64,000 nt of DNA from Poronia punctata (Eukaryota > Ascomycota > Sordariomycetes > Xylariales > Xylariaceae). The stretch covers positions 62,001-126,000 of the forward strand of contig MU401455.1 in the NCBI GenBank assembly GCA_022579005.1, given 5' to 3'. The notes under the pieces were generated by a model. It was not told the origin of the DNA. It did no database searches and saw nothing but the letters and a program-made list of their open reading frames with translations. The first letter of the stretch is position 1, and each line of letters begins with the position of its first letter. The position numbers and the translations under genes are program-made. Positions 21,492 through 33,860 of the stretch are shown piece after piece.

Positions 21492-23213
21492 TCAGAAACT
21501 GGATCGAGATTGCCCGAAAGGTAGGCCAAAATTGCTGGTTTGCCTCAGTTTCAACGGAACATCTTCTTCGATTTCCTTTGATGACTCTTCGTCGTCATCA
21601 TGTCTCGTCTCTTTATTAGTGTGGGAAGCAGGTTCCAGATCAGCCGACTCTTCTTGGGCATTCGGCGGAGGAAGTTCACTGAGAACCGAAGGCGTCGAGT
21701 CACTAGCCTTGATCTCTTCCAACTTGTCAGACAACCTCCTGAGAAATGCCTCGTCAGCTGCTGGGCGATTCCGAAGACACAAAGGCCCCTTCAAAGCCGG
21801 ATCGTCGTCACTAGGTTCAAGCAGGACCTCTTCCTTCAGGCTCGGATCGCTCAAGATGTCTTCAATAGCCGGCTCGTGTGTCACTGGTTCGGCGTTAAGA
21901 CCGCCATCCGTGGTTGCCTGTGCCCCCTGTTCATCCGGTCGCGTGGGTGTCGACGCACCGGAGCTACCGGCCGTGTTCACTGCACTTGACTCGATAGTTG
22001 GGAGTTGTGTAATATACACCGAGTGATTTGGTGTGTGTCCGGCATGCATTGTGAGTCTGTGATGTTCCGGAGCCTGCACAACCAGTTCTGCCATTTTCGC
22101 AGGAGATAGTTTCGTAGAGGCATCGGCCGATCCTTCGTTCGAACCCGCTGTAGCTGAGCCGGGTGATTGGCCCGAGACTCCCTCTTCATTGAAGGTCGGC
22201 CTCTGAAAGGCAGTAGCTTTCACTCGAATTCCCTCCAGCTCCGGCATAACCTCGTGAATGTCGATAGAGGGCGCCTCGTCTACTGTGACAGTCGGAAATG
22301 ATGGAGATGGGGGGCCTTGCATCCGAGGGTCGAGTGGTATAAACGGGTTCGACTCCGGTATAGTCGTACCAAGAAAAGTACTCGATCGGCTGTCATCAGA
22401 CATGCTTCGGTACGTGGCCGTGGTTCGACCAGCAGTCCTTGGACTACCGGAACTGCTCGATCGGAACCCCGAGTGACTAGTAGTCCCGGGGCTCAGAACT
22501 GCCCAGGAAGGAGGACGAGGACTAGTCTTTGAGCTGGAACTGCCCGAACGGCCACCGACTGAACATCGCTCCCTGGTCCCGTCAAGACCATGGTTATCCG
22601 TCCAGCCTTCCGCCCCAATCATGGCCTTCGAGAGTTTCGCTACCTCCTCTTCGGCCTGGTGAGCCCTCCGTTTCCAGTCTTCAACCTCTTTTGCCCACCA
22701 TTTCCGTTCCTCTTCCATCCATGCTCTCTCTTGCTGGAGCCTAGTTTCGGCTCGGGCACGGCTAGCCTCTAGAGATTCACGTTCTGTTCGCCAGCTCTGC
22801 TGCGACCTGCGATGATACTCTTCTTGCAGCTGAAGGAGGGCCGTGGGGGACAGGACGGCCCCGACCAGATCAGATCGGGACGGGCTACGGGAGCTCGCTC
22901 GAGGGTTAGGAGATGCCATAGTAACAGTAGTCTTGGGTGGAGTAGATATAGGGTTATCGTTCAAGGAAAGATGTTTGGCGGGGCCGGGTGCTTTAGTATG
23001 AGACGACGAGTAAATATAGTCTGGAGGTGGTGTGTTTTCACTGATGGTACTGTCGAAGTAAGAATGGGCGATAGGGCGTGGTAGTGCTAATGGCGAGATG
23101 ACGGAGTTTGAATGAATATTCGGGTGGGCGATCAAGGCTATCGATCGGTCGGAGGGGTCGAAAGCACCCCGGGGCAGGGTAGATTTGGAAGGCACATCCG
23201 TCATAGCGAGCAT
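21492..23213 (-). CDS. Ser-rich protein with central coiled coil, unknown function
   Basis: Single-exon frame of 573 codons, ATG at 23213 (a second ATG follows three codons later). Residues 1-120 are Ser/Pro-rich with many SP and SR pairs. Residues about 125-198 form a highly charged helix with heptad-like spacing (EEYHRRSQQSWRTERESLE and onward), very likely a coiled coil. The rest is long, disordered, Ser/Thr/Glu-rich sequence ending in LRQTSNFGLPFGQS. There is no signal peptide, membrane segment or catalytic motif. I do not recognise a named family. Length, codon-like composition and a consistent frame make a real gene likely. An upstream non-coding exon cannot be excluded. Confidence 0.78.
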   Translation of the reverse strand: MLAMTDVPSKSTLPRGAFDPSDRSIALIAHPNIHSNSVISPLALPRPIAHSYFDSTISENTPPPDYIYSSSHTKAPGPAKHLSLNDNPISTPPKTTVTMASPNPRASSRSPSRSDLVGAVLSPTALLQLQEEYHRRSQQSWRTERESLEASRARAETRLQQERAWMEEERKWWAKEVEDWKRRAHQAEEEVAKLSKAMIGAEGWTDNHGLDGTRERCSVGGRSGSSSSKTSPRPPSWAVLSPGTTSHSGFRSSSSGSPRTAGRTTATYRSMSDDSRSSTFLGTTIPESNPFIPLDPRMQGPPSPSFPTVTVDEAPSIDIHEVMPELEGIRVKATAFQRPTFNEEGVSGQSPGSATAGSNEGSADASTKLSPAKMAELVVQAPEHHRLTMHAGHTPNHSVYITQLPTIESSAVNTAGSSGASTPTRPDEQGAQATTDGGLNAEPVTHEPAIEDILSDPSLKEEVLLEPSDDDPALKGPLCLRNRPAADEAFLRRLSDKLEEIKASDSTPSVLSELPPPNAQEESADLEPASHTNKETRHDDDEESSKEIEEDVPLKLRQTSNFGLPFGQSRSSF

Positions 23214-26200
23214 CGTCGAGGGCGTTCGGTTATTCAGGAAAGAACAAGAACATAGTTCCCCGTCGATTAGGCCGATATGGAGCTTGTAGCGAAGTCACGA
23301 GATGTAATTGGAGCGCCCGGGCAAGATCGAGGCAGGGATCAAACTCTATAACTCGTTCGCAAGCAAGGACGAAAACTTGTCGTCTTTCACAGCTGCAGCA
23401 AGTCTAACCGACTCGTCCTTATGCGCACAGTGGGCGATATCTCGGTCGTCTCGTAAATTGCCGAAGAGTGAAGGATGGAAGCAAGTCGCCTGGAACTGTG
23501 CAAGGTAAAGAAGCTGGTCGTTGACTGTGTACGTCCACCACGTCGTCCCATTAAAAGCGCTGGCAGGAGCTGGCTTTGAAAGTAGTGTTATACGCGCAGC
23601 TAACCGACCGCCAAGATATGCCGAGATTATACACCGGGGAATTTTAGGAAGTTATCGACAGGCACCGTATGTATCTAGGATGCAGATTCGACGCGTACAG
23701 GTAGGGTTGTGCGCTAATGTGAGATCAAAATAGGCAATGGCGGTCGAGGTTTGTAGGTAGCAGACTGTGTATGCTGTCTTTTGTGTGACGTATACCGTAT
23801 ACGGTCCTCAATTGCGTGTCCGTGCTTGGCGCCTGTACTGGTTTGTATGTTTTGGCTATTACGGATTGTCTTGTCGAGTCAAAAAAGGAAGAGACGTATT
23901 TTATTTTCACTCTGAACTTGCCAATGTATCGTGATTATCCAGAAATCTTTTGACAGGAAGAGCGACGATGTGGAAACTTGGAAGATCGGTAAGGAAAGAA
24001 AAGATGGGAAAGCTGGAAGGGCAAGATGCATATGACAGTGACCTAATGTAACCTAAAAGACGGTACATGGTCCCTGGCTAAATTACACGCAACAGACGTA
24101 CATACGAGCTCGTAGTATCCAAGTACCTTGGGAAAGTTGGAGCAGAAGAGGATTGTTGGAGGATCATGAGGCCATGAGTGGGTCCAGTTAAGGCAAGGCC
24201 TAGTCTTAATACGTAGTAAACCAGGGTCTTGGACGGAGCCACGGGTCCAAACTAGGTCGGGAAAAAGAAAGGGTCCCAATTGTCTCTGACAACACCACAG
24301 ATGATAGATCCAGTGTACCAGTCCCTTACCTAGCGTCTGTACCTGACGCGCCCGACCACTGGCGTGTTAGATTAGGTTATAAACGAATTTGTCTAGAATC
24401 TAGATACCTAGCAGTAGGCACAGAAGCAATAATAACGGTTCAACACATTACTCGTGTAGGTAGATTAGATGTACAGTTATAGGAGGTATGTCCTGCCGTT
24501 TGGTTAGCCTACTCCTAGGTACTCCAATGTCAGCTGCTTTCATTCCAGGCGTACAGTACTACTGTACGGAATCGGTCAATAGGTACCAGGGAAGATTATG
24601 TTATAAAAAGCAATTTGACCACAATAGGGAGTTGGGTTGCATTTTGCCTTTACCCATGCCCGCCTGCCTTTGGACCCTGCCGATGCAAGTGCTAGCAGCT
24701 GCCAGCAATACGCTAGGAACAACGGATTTACCAAAACAGAATTGCATACCTTACTTCCTACCTTGTAATAGGAATGGAAAAGTTAGATACCGTATTGCAT
24801 CTACAATTTTATGATGGATGATAAACTTTTATTGTTTACCCCTTCTATCTCATTTCCCACTACTTATTCTATTGTTTATAATGTGCTTGTTGTTTGTCAG
24901 GTTCCGTTCGCTTCAGCCAGCCAAAACTCCCGATATATTCAATATTAGCCAGTAATTCTAGGGGATGTAGATCGCTAGCGTCTAATCACCTTGCCGACGT
25001 GGCAAACCTGTCATCATTGCTGCTCATCAGCGGCGCCTATCCCTATTGGATGCCAGGGATCTGTTTCAGCTTCCTTTAAAAAAACGGCCCGCTGAACTGT
25101 GATCGACATTCTAACACCGAAAGAGAAGACCCCGCGCTCTTTTTTTTTCTTTCTGGCTCTGTTGCGGTACACGACAGCACACGAAGGAAGCTGACTGGGG
25201 GCAATGTAAACGGACAGCAAGGACATTGTGCAACAATAGCCGGCGCATTGTTTTCTTAGCAGCCCCCAGCCAGCTCAAAGATGATAGAATGTCTGCCAAC
25301 AAGCAACAACATGAAACGGTATTTGCCAACCCCACGTTCGACAATATCTCCGCTGCTAGGTTATTAGAAACCTGTTGGTTAGGGTTGACTAGTAGGTTAT
25401 CTAGGAAGTCTCGTGACAATATCCCGCCCTAGGGTTCAAAGGAGACCCTCCCCGCTATTCCGTTAGCTTGCTGCTATCCGTCTCGCGCAGTTCTTGCGAT
25501 AGGTACCTATCCTATCATTAGACCGTATCTACAGGATCCAGCTGATGAGAATGCCTAGGCGCATACGAGTAGGTAATTAGACGAACGGGCACAAGCGTTT
25601 GCATCGGATCGGCTCAAAAACTGACACCAACATATGTATGTAAAACGGCCAAGGCTACATACATGAATGATAAAAGGCATGTAGAATATGTTGCTCTATA
25701 AACATTTACCAGCGCAATCTACTCAATCTGCAGGGACTTCCTCCGAACTTACCTCTCCACCCACACTCGGTAAGTAGCGTCCGGTATGTTAATACAAGTA
25801 CGACACCAGTAGTACGGGTACACCAACCCCAACCCGCCGCCGTAAAGAAAGGTATATGGTTAGCATTTACCTCTTTTATACTGAGTATAGCATCCCCAAA
25901 CGCCTTTCCGTGGTCCAATAATCGATCGATCGGATGCATGGTTGATCGGGGCCGTTGCGTTACATTCGACATCCCTTATTGAAGGCTGAGGGGTATGTAG
26001 ATGGGTAGGAGGTATCAAATCATCCGGCCTTTGTTGGGGATATGCTATTATTTTTTTCTCATCTTTCAGACAGAAACATTTGGACCCCGACCCCGTTTCT
26101 TACGAGTGCATCCCATCATACCAGTCATATGTATATCATTCAATGCATACAGTGGTAAAGTCAAGTTATCATCATCTAGATGGATATTTGTCTTGTTTTG

Positions 26201-28983
26201 TCTAGCATCGGAATGTTTCTCGTACCTACCTTACACGTAGACTAGAAACAGTTTCAAAGCTAGTGCAACGACATGGTCGATAACGATTCATGTTTGCTCC
26301 TTTTTTTTTTCTTTTTCTTTATTTGTGCCTCTCTTTTTAACACCGATACATCTATATCCAATAAGCGAATTTATGTATGGTCAAAGGCTACATACATGAG
26401 GTGGAGCGCAACGTAGAGGTCAAGTGAGAAGCATAATTCTCCAAAAAATTACCCACCTTCCATCCTATTAATCACCGACCTGGGGGGGGCATGGCATGTA
26501 CAGTACAGGCGGGGCTCCTCCTCGCTCGGTCATTCATTCATTCATTCATAGCAGCGAGCAACAAACGACGACCGTCTAACCTAGCAACTCTCTATTATTT
26601 GATTAGAACCTATTGAAGTCGATAGCTAATAGATAACTAAACAGAAAATAATTCAAGTACAACACGTTTTCTGATCCTCGGCTCACACTTTGTCAAAAGA
26701 AAATCGCGAACTCTTTTATAATGATCTAGACTAAGTACCTAAAGTAATAATACCTGCCAATTCCAGGCGCTACTAATAAACTTGGCGCATCTTTTACAAG
26801 TTAAAGTACGCTTCCGACGCCAATCCATTGGGAAATTTGCTGGGGAAATGGCACTAGTTTAGTGACCGGCATCAATATCCTCAATCCTCCCGGGACCGCG
26901 TAAGGTAACAAGGGAGGTGAGGTATAGGTATAGGTATTACCGCCTTGCCCTTTCAAAAATCCGGAATAAAAACCAATGAGAGGAGGATAGACGAAAAAAA
27001 AAAAAAGACCGCAATGATAGATGATGGGCGAATATGGGTGATGTGAAATGACAAAACCCGACGACTTGGCGATGGAGGGCACAGACACATACATATATAA
27101 ATATAACAGAGAGTGGATGGCTGGCTGGCTGGCAGTTGCTATTCCTGGTAATGTACGAGTACATACGTGTAAGCGCTTCAATCACAAAACTTCAATCACG
27201 AGATCTATGATATGACATCTGTGGGGAAGTTGTTCCCCGGGGGGGGGGGAATCGTACGATTTTCATTCTTTAAAAAACCAACAAGGGTCTGGGGGAAGTG
27301 TGCGGGGGAGTTTTGAAACCCCCGGAGCTTTTTTGCTCACCGCGGTACGGGCGGGCTAGGTTCTGGTTAGGATATGCTGACAGACCAAATCTATCTAACC
27401 TAACCTACTCGCTTAAGACGGGGGGGGAGAGAGAAGCGGCTTATTTAATTAAGAATACGCCGGCTTCTTAAAAGCTTACACTAGAAGTTTCCTAGAAGCC
27501 CTTCTAAAGTACGACCAAAACAGACATAAATACGTGTGGCGTTTATCTGCCCAGCTCTCCTACCTATCTCCCCTCAGCCCTATGATGATGATGACGACAA
27601 GCAAGAGATGTACAGATAATATAGAGCTGCTTACGTAAATAAGACAACTAGGTAAAACTGACTTACACGTATAATACTCTCTTGCTGTAGATATTTACAA
27701 AAATGCATATGTGGCGATGAATAGGTACCAGGTAGCGCGTTGGATGACGATATGTCTACATGGTCGAGGCCCTGTTTGCTTATATTTATGGCGGATAATG
27801 AGGGAAGTATGAAATTCTTTCGGTGTCTAGGTAGTCTGTCCATGACCGGTGAGTGTCGACGATGACTTATATAAACATGAACGCATGGGTGCGACCTCTT
27901 TGCGCGGCCGGTGTATGGGTTCCTAACTACTTAATCTACAGTTTCGGCCACGGGGTGCCTCCTCGGGGATCGTTGGATAGTCTACACGTGAAAGAATTGC
28001 TAAACGCCTACCCGTCATTACTTGTGTCGTTTACTACCACGGTGTTATACTCGTAGTGGTATCTTGCGATAACCGTTTCTCATGCTGAAGCTCTGTTCAA
28101 CGACGAAAGACCATCGATGGATGGATGGTTTCGCAAGGGTTGAGCAGCGTTTGTACATGAGATAACAATATCCATAGACACAACCTACAAAAATAGACAG
28201 AAACCAAATGTGCAACTTGATGTATTTCACTACCTACCCCTTCTCCGGCTCTGAGCGATGATGATTTATGGACGAACCAGAACCATTCTACTCTACATGC
28301 TCACGTCGTGGTACAGACATAGGTTAGGGAGATGTCTTTAGCCTCCAAGTACTTAGATTCATTACGGGATACACAGTACCCCCAAGTACCTATGTAACCA
28401 TTGTCACGCCGTGACTTTCATATTGTGTGGTGTTCGATACTCTTATGTAGGAGACGGTGGATATACCAGCGGCTACATTGTGGTCCGTGAATCAAGCACC
28501 TCCCAAGTTGTGCGTCCTGGCTTCATGTCAATCACTGTCATCCCTCTTGTGCGCCGGTGTCCAAAATGATGTCAGGAATCATCTCGTCACTGCGAGTTAG
28601 GTAAGTACATATCTTTCATGCTCTCAAAGAAACTATGCCGCAAAGTTGATAGAGCGTCTACGGTCGAAGCAGTAGGTACGGCATACCACACAAACCTTTA
28701 CATAGCTTTTCTTCCGAGTCTAGATAGAAATGATAAGACCTCTTAGAAAAGGGATGGCAGTCACTATATGTAGGACGGGATGATATCATACCTCATTCCA
28801 CAAACCGCGCCGTCAATTCCTCACTCCCATACTACTTCATACCTACAACAACTGTTACAAACCTCGCTCGACGTGTTACCGACGGCACGGATCACGAGGT
28901 AATTGGACCTGTGAATGTGGCCAGCCGGTCCCAAAACAGCTTCGCTTATTCCCATCACATTCCAGTGAAACCGTCGTGGGCCG
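23214..28983. other. Gene-poor interval rich in short repeats
   Basis: About 5.8 kb. Only short frames occur (for example 24488-24814 and 25111-25419) with no family match. Visible items are CATT repeats at 26530-26549, a G-run near 27240, and two related short hairpin-like words at 25633-25664 and 26373-26397. No transposon ends or transposase were identified. Confidence 0.5.
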
Positions 28984-28993
28984 TATATAAATA
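28984..28993 (+). promoter_or_regulatory. TATA element of the small secreted protein gene
   Basis: TATATAAATA about 100 nt before the ATG at 29095. It is one of the best TATA matches in the window, and its position supports the reconstructed gene downstream. Confidence 0.55.
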
Positions 28994-29094
28994 GGGATGC
29001 CGCTTCCTGGCCTGGCCGCCTGTGAGTTGAAATAGTACCTAATACACTTCTTTGCGTCAAAGGAGTAGGTAACTACAAAAAAAGCTAGGTGATC

Positions 29095-29877
29095 ATGAGA
29101 TATACGAGAGTCTTATTCGGCTTTACATGGGTCGTTGCTGGTGCCGTCGCTGGACAGGTAGGTTAGGTATATGATGAAAAGGAAATCATAAATCGAACAA
29201 ACAGGTATCTTACAAATGAATACTGACTTACATACATCAGTCTGCCACAACCGCCTCCTCCGTAAAACACCCAATTCTAGATGATACCACATCGGAGGCG
29301 AATATCATAGACTCCTCCTCACTGATCCAATCCGAACAAACATCTCCTAACCCGAAGAAGAAGAAGAAGAAGAAGAATCTTCGTCGCGACTCCGTAAGTC
29401 TACCTACCCTACACCCTTCCAACTCTAACTTTTGTATCCAAGTGGCCGATGAACTGCCACATCCACAACTGGCCCTCCGCCTCGGTATCCTCCATCAAGC
29501 AAGCCTACTCGTGGTTCTACGAGATAGCATCCGATCTAGGCGCGGACGCACAGCAGTGTCGACGCATCGCCTGTTTCGATTCCTCGGCTGTTTGGTTCTG
29601 TGCCGACAGTCTGGATTACAAGTATCCGAATAGTGTCCTCATTGCGGATACTGTGGAACCGCTGCTTGATGAGGATTATGGATGTCTTGATGCGGGGGAT
29701 AAGAATATGGTTCAGGGACAGGTGAGGGAATACATCCCTTTAAAGAGAGAGACTGTGACTACCTAGCTGCTAACGAGAATATCTACCTAGATGTTCACCT
29801 CGGATGGATGGTGTGTCCTCGTCAGGGGCGGAGAGAATTGTGCTGTCGAGGTACCGGAGCAGCCGATTTTCTATTAG
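29095..29877 (+). CDS. Small secreted cysteine-containing protein (candidate effector), four exons
   Basis: Assembled from exons 29095-29157, 29241-29393, 29443-29721 and 29791-29877. All three junctions are phase 0 with good donors, acceptors and branch sites (TACTGAC, CTAACT, CTAACG). The product has 193 residues. Residues 1-21 look like a signal peptide (MRYTRVLFGFTWVVAGAVAG). Residues 22-72 are a Ser/Thr-rich spacer ending in seven Lys and then NLRRDS, where Arg69-Arg70 would suit a Kex2-type protease. The mature part holds seven Cys (77, 111, 116, 125, 153, 173, 182) and aromatic blocks such as NCHIHNWPSASVSSIKQAYSW. Stop at 29875-29877. I recognise no family. Secretion and an effector-like role are inferred from signal, size, cysteines and gene-poor setting. 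Three clean in-frame introns argue strongly that the gene is real. Confidence 0.8.
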
Positions 29878-31309
29878 CTTATAGGAAGTCGTGGAAGTTG
29901 TTGGGCAGTTGGGAGGAGGTATGAAGGCTTCGATGTAGGCATAGAACTAGTTATTCGATGTATTCTTTTTAGGAAAGAACTTGCTCTGGTCCTTCTGCAA
30001 TGTTTGGACAGCAGGAAGCTAAAGGGGGTTTTGCTGTGTTGAATCTTGATCGACATTTACATGGAGGGCCGCTTGAGTGGGAACTCACAAGGTATGTAGA
30101 TGGTGTGCGGCCTAGGTAAACGCGTTGTAAATGTAGTACCCAAGCTCGACCACAGTCGTATGTCGTTCTCCATCTGCCTCCCCGATACTAAAGCCACCGA
30201 GAGGAAAATCAAGCGATCAATTGGCAAGTTGTGACCGTACAAGCGTACAAGATTCTATGCAATAGATGTCATCATGGTCTTCCACTACATCTGTAGGGTG
30301 CGACTACGAGTAGAAGCGGACACGGCTTTCTTCGGACACGCTTCATACACTTACGTCTTTCCTAGGTTCGATATCGGTGTATATCCATCTATCTGACTGC
30401 ACTTGAACAACGCATCACATCACCAATACATGGTTTGGTTGCCGTATCGCAACAATCTAGAGAAATCCACACTAGTGTCATGGGAAACAAATGATAACAC
30501 TTCGCCTGGCGTATGGCGCTATGACCCCCTACATTGAATGGTCAGTTGCTGTCGTTTCGCCCCCGGACGAGTTCTGGGTTGAAGTCAAGCCTAGAAATTC
30601 ATAGCTTGAACAGATCCCCATACAGTACTAGAGAGTTATGGTATCGTTGATTCATTGAGAAGGGCGGCGCTTCGGACCTTGATATTTCACATCGGGTATA
30701 TGTAGACTCATTTGTTTGTGAGTGTGAGGTTTGTGTCTATCTGGCACGGAGGTTGTCGTCTTCAAAGGCAGTCCTACCTTGACCTTACAAGTGTCCCCAT
30801 ACCTTTATATCGATTTCATAGTTGACGATTACAGTGATAACTCTGTACCTGCCCGTCCGACGGTTGTGCTAGACCTAGGATCCAAGAAACGACTACATCG
30901 AGCCCTTGGTTACTACTTTTCCCTCCTGCGGGGACTGATCAACGGTATCGAGATTCTTGTTAGGAGCTAGGTCGGACTCTATATTTGCATCGGGAAGAGA
31001 GCTAGGTAGACTAACTCGACATCATTGAACCCGGCCATGGATTCCAAGGACACCAATTCTCCATCATAGCATGTAACTCGCCCCTTATTTCAGGGTTCGA
31101 AAACTCACCTTCCATCTTCTACCATTGTAGTCGCCTAGTGCGCGTCCTTTTCCCAGCTTTCTTTGCTTCAATACCATTTGACTACAGTCGGTAGGTATAC
31201 TTTACCTATCTACCTTCAGATCCCCGACCCCCTAAACGAACCACTTACCCGGGAAAAGACTAACTGACTGGGAGAACCCATTTATCTCAGTAGTCAGGGG
31301 GCTTGTCAT

Positions 31310-31330
31310 CACACACACACACACACACAC
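31310..31330. repeat. CA dinucleotide microsatellite
   Basis: About ten uninterrupted CA units. Confidence 0.9.
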
Positions 31331-32336
31331 GCACGGACGGGGCCTTAGGTCAGTAGCACTGACGTTGCAGGTTCTTATTCACTAGCACTCGGCGAACAAC
31401 TCCCCCCCCCATAGGCTATTATTCTTCAACAAAGGTCAGTGATATACCGTACCTACCTACCATGTCCAGCTCTAGCTCTACTCAAGTCCTAACCTACCAA
31501 ACCCGGTTGATCTGCGACTGATTTACGAGAGTAAGTATCTCCAAGTACCATATCGACACGGCTAGAATGACATGCGTGTGTATAATATGTAAGTCTTGGT
31601 AGAAGAAGGATTCCAGTACCTGACTGCATAGAAAGAACATAAGCCACCGGCGTCAGACGATACCAAGGACAATACTCACATGTAAGCAGAGCCTCGCTTG
31701 AGTAAGGTAGGTAAGTAAAGTAGGTAAGGTAGGTACCCTGAATTGGGTTATCGGAGTCTCTCTACTTGTCCGCCAAAAAAACTGCAAGGTCTGATCCATC
31801 ATCCATCCCTAAGGTACGTAGTCTCACCTCCTTTCGCAAAAAAGGGTGAGGGATATGTAAATCTAATGGAGTAAATAGCCTATCACCCCTTTCCAGCCTA
31901 CATTCTTGCTTACCTACCACCCAATAAGCCCGGGAAGCGAGGGACCTCTCTGTTTTCGCCACATGCTTCGGAATCAATTTCAGCTCCGTCTGTAAAAGGC
32001 CGGATCGGTTAGAAAAGTCTGGACCGCTTGTTGTCTAAATTTCTTAGCAAGGAGATGGATAAAGGTGTTGATTGATTGATAATCACGACAATCAAAAAAA
32101 AAAAAGAATGAATAAAAAAAATGAACTGTTGCAAATGCGAAAATAAACACTTGATTGATAGTCCCTTTCAAGAAAACAGCCTCAATACATATACGTAACT
32201 TACATGATCATTGTATATACCTATTCCTTACTACCTACATGCTAAACCTAATACCGGAGCTGTGAGCTGAGCCTTATATTTTCTTTTTCGATCGCCGAGA
32301 ACCAAAACCAACACAACACCCAGATCTTAAGGAAGA

Positions 32337-32360
32337 ATGATGATGATGATGATGATGATA
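32337..32360. repeat. ATG trinucleotide microsatellite
   Basis: About eight uninterrupted ATG units in intergenic DNA. Confidence 0.9.
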
Positions 32361-32817
32361 AAAGGGCAAAATGCTTAATTCAGCCCGGAATCTCACTGCC
32401 AAGAACATATGAACCACAGCCAAGACGGGTGAAATCGATTACCTAACCTACTCGTAGATTCCAAGCAAGGGGGGGGAACAGATTTCCTGGGGTTTACCAG
32501 GTAGGTATTTCGTTTACATTACTAGGTATATATACTAGGTACCTACTAACATATTCCATTCAAATTCAAATTCAAAATATCTAAAGTAAGTAGAGCATTA
32601 ACGACGACCAAGTAGTAATTAATTCAAAGAGACATACGAGGGATATTTTCCTCCTCCTCCTCCTCCTTCTTCGTTGTCGTAGTAATCAATCCTAGAATAA
32701 GTACATAGGTACCGACACTAAAAAAAAGAGAGACGTCCTGAATTCAATTCAACCGGCTTACTTACACCTTTTTTTTCAAACTCGGACTCGGACTCGGGCC
32801 CAGCCCAGCCCAGCCCA

Positions 32818-32845
32818 CTCCCTCCCTCCCTCCCTCCCTCCCTCC
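32818..32845. repeat. CTCC tetranucleotide microsatellite
   Basis: About seven CTCC units, preceded by CAGCC repeats. All pyrimidine on this strand. Confidence 0.9.
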
Positions 32846-32899
32846 ATGCATCACACGCTATAAAACAAATGCATGTGTTCGCTGACGTTCACATACGTT

Positions 32900-32932
32900 G
32901 TAGGTAGGTAGGTAGGTATGTAGGTAGGTAGC
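32900..32932. repeat. TAGG microsatellite
   Basis: Eight TAGG-type units with one imperfect copy. It is the densest local example of the TAGGTA word scattered over the window. Confidence 0.85.
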
Positions 32933-33610
32933 GACCCTACAAAAGACTGCATTGCATGCACATTTTACCCAACCGGGTCGAGCCCGCTCGCTGCTCAAGA
33001 TATGTATGTTGCGTGTTGTGTGCTACCTTACCTACCACCCAGGAAAAGAAAGAAGGAAAGAAGAAGAGAAAAAAAAAAACCCGCAAACCGTTCCCTGCCT
33101 GACCGCTTATGGTTTGTAAAGTTGTATAGGTATGGGTGGCGTGACCATGATGCTGGGTCACCACCACCATCACCACCCTTCCTTCTTTCCCTGTAATTCA
33201 GGTAGTAGTAATAGTAGTAAGTGAGTGAATTGAGTGAGTGATATTATGTCCCAACCACCAAACTGGGTCGGTGCTTTTTTTTTGGTTTTGGATCCAGAAC
33301 TCTTCTCATGTGGCTTCTATGCAGGCAATCGATATCACGCTACTGCACACATGGAATGTCCCTAATACTACTCTATAATTCGTGTTTTTTTTTTTGGGTA
33401 TCTATAAGTCACTTAGGTATTTACCTATAATTGTTTTGGATGTATGTTGCATTGATAAAAAAAAATATAGTAGGTAATACAAAGTGTTCATCCATCAGAG
33501 GGGAGGGGGAAGGAAAGGGGGGGGGGATGAACATAACTAGCTGAAGAAGAAAAGAAGACCGCCAGCTTGGTTTCAGTAAAGTGTGTAACTTGACTTGACG
33601 GGGGAACCGC

Positions 33611-33860
33611 GGGGGGGGGGGGGGGGGGGGAGTGGTTGCCATGTCTGTGACGGGTTAACCGGGGTTTTTATTTTTTTTCAAAAACGGGAAAACCCAAAAA
33701 TTGCCCCGCCCNNNNNNNNNNCCCGCTCGGAGCGCGCGCCCCGGGCCCCCGCGCCGCTCCGCCCGGCGGCCCGCCCTGCGCAAGTGGATGCCATGTCTGT
33801 GACGGGTTAACCGTCTTGTTTCTTTTTTGTCAGAATCGGGAAAGCCGAAAAATGGCCCGG
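33611..33860. other. Assembly gap with flanking false duplication
   Basis: A run of 20 G (33611-33630) is followed by a segment at 33631-33711 that repeats, with rising error, the segment at 33783-33860. The first 30 bases match at 29 of 30 positions. Between them are 10 N (33712-33721) and about 59 bases of extreme GC content (33722-33780). This looks like a low-quality contig end rather than biology. Confidence 0.85.

Larger units (their letters stand above)
29878..33710. other. Gene-poor interval rich in microsatellites
   Basis: About 3.8 kb with no supported gene. It contains CA repeats (31310-31330), ATG repeats (32337-32360), CTCC repeats (32818-32845), TAGG repeats (32900-32932), many TACCTA/TAGGTA words, and a run of 20 G just before the assembly gap. 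Confidence 0.5.

Noticed and set aside
24488..24814. 108-codon frame with several Cys and a weakly hydrophobic start
   Set aside because: The start is a poor signal peptide, the sequence contains intergenic-type words such as CTAGGTACTCC, and there is no splice or promoter support.
25111..25419. 102-codon minus-strand frame
   Set aside because: Composition follows local low complexity (Lys/Arg from a T-run); no family match or promoter.
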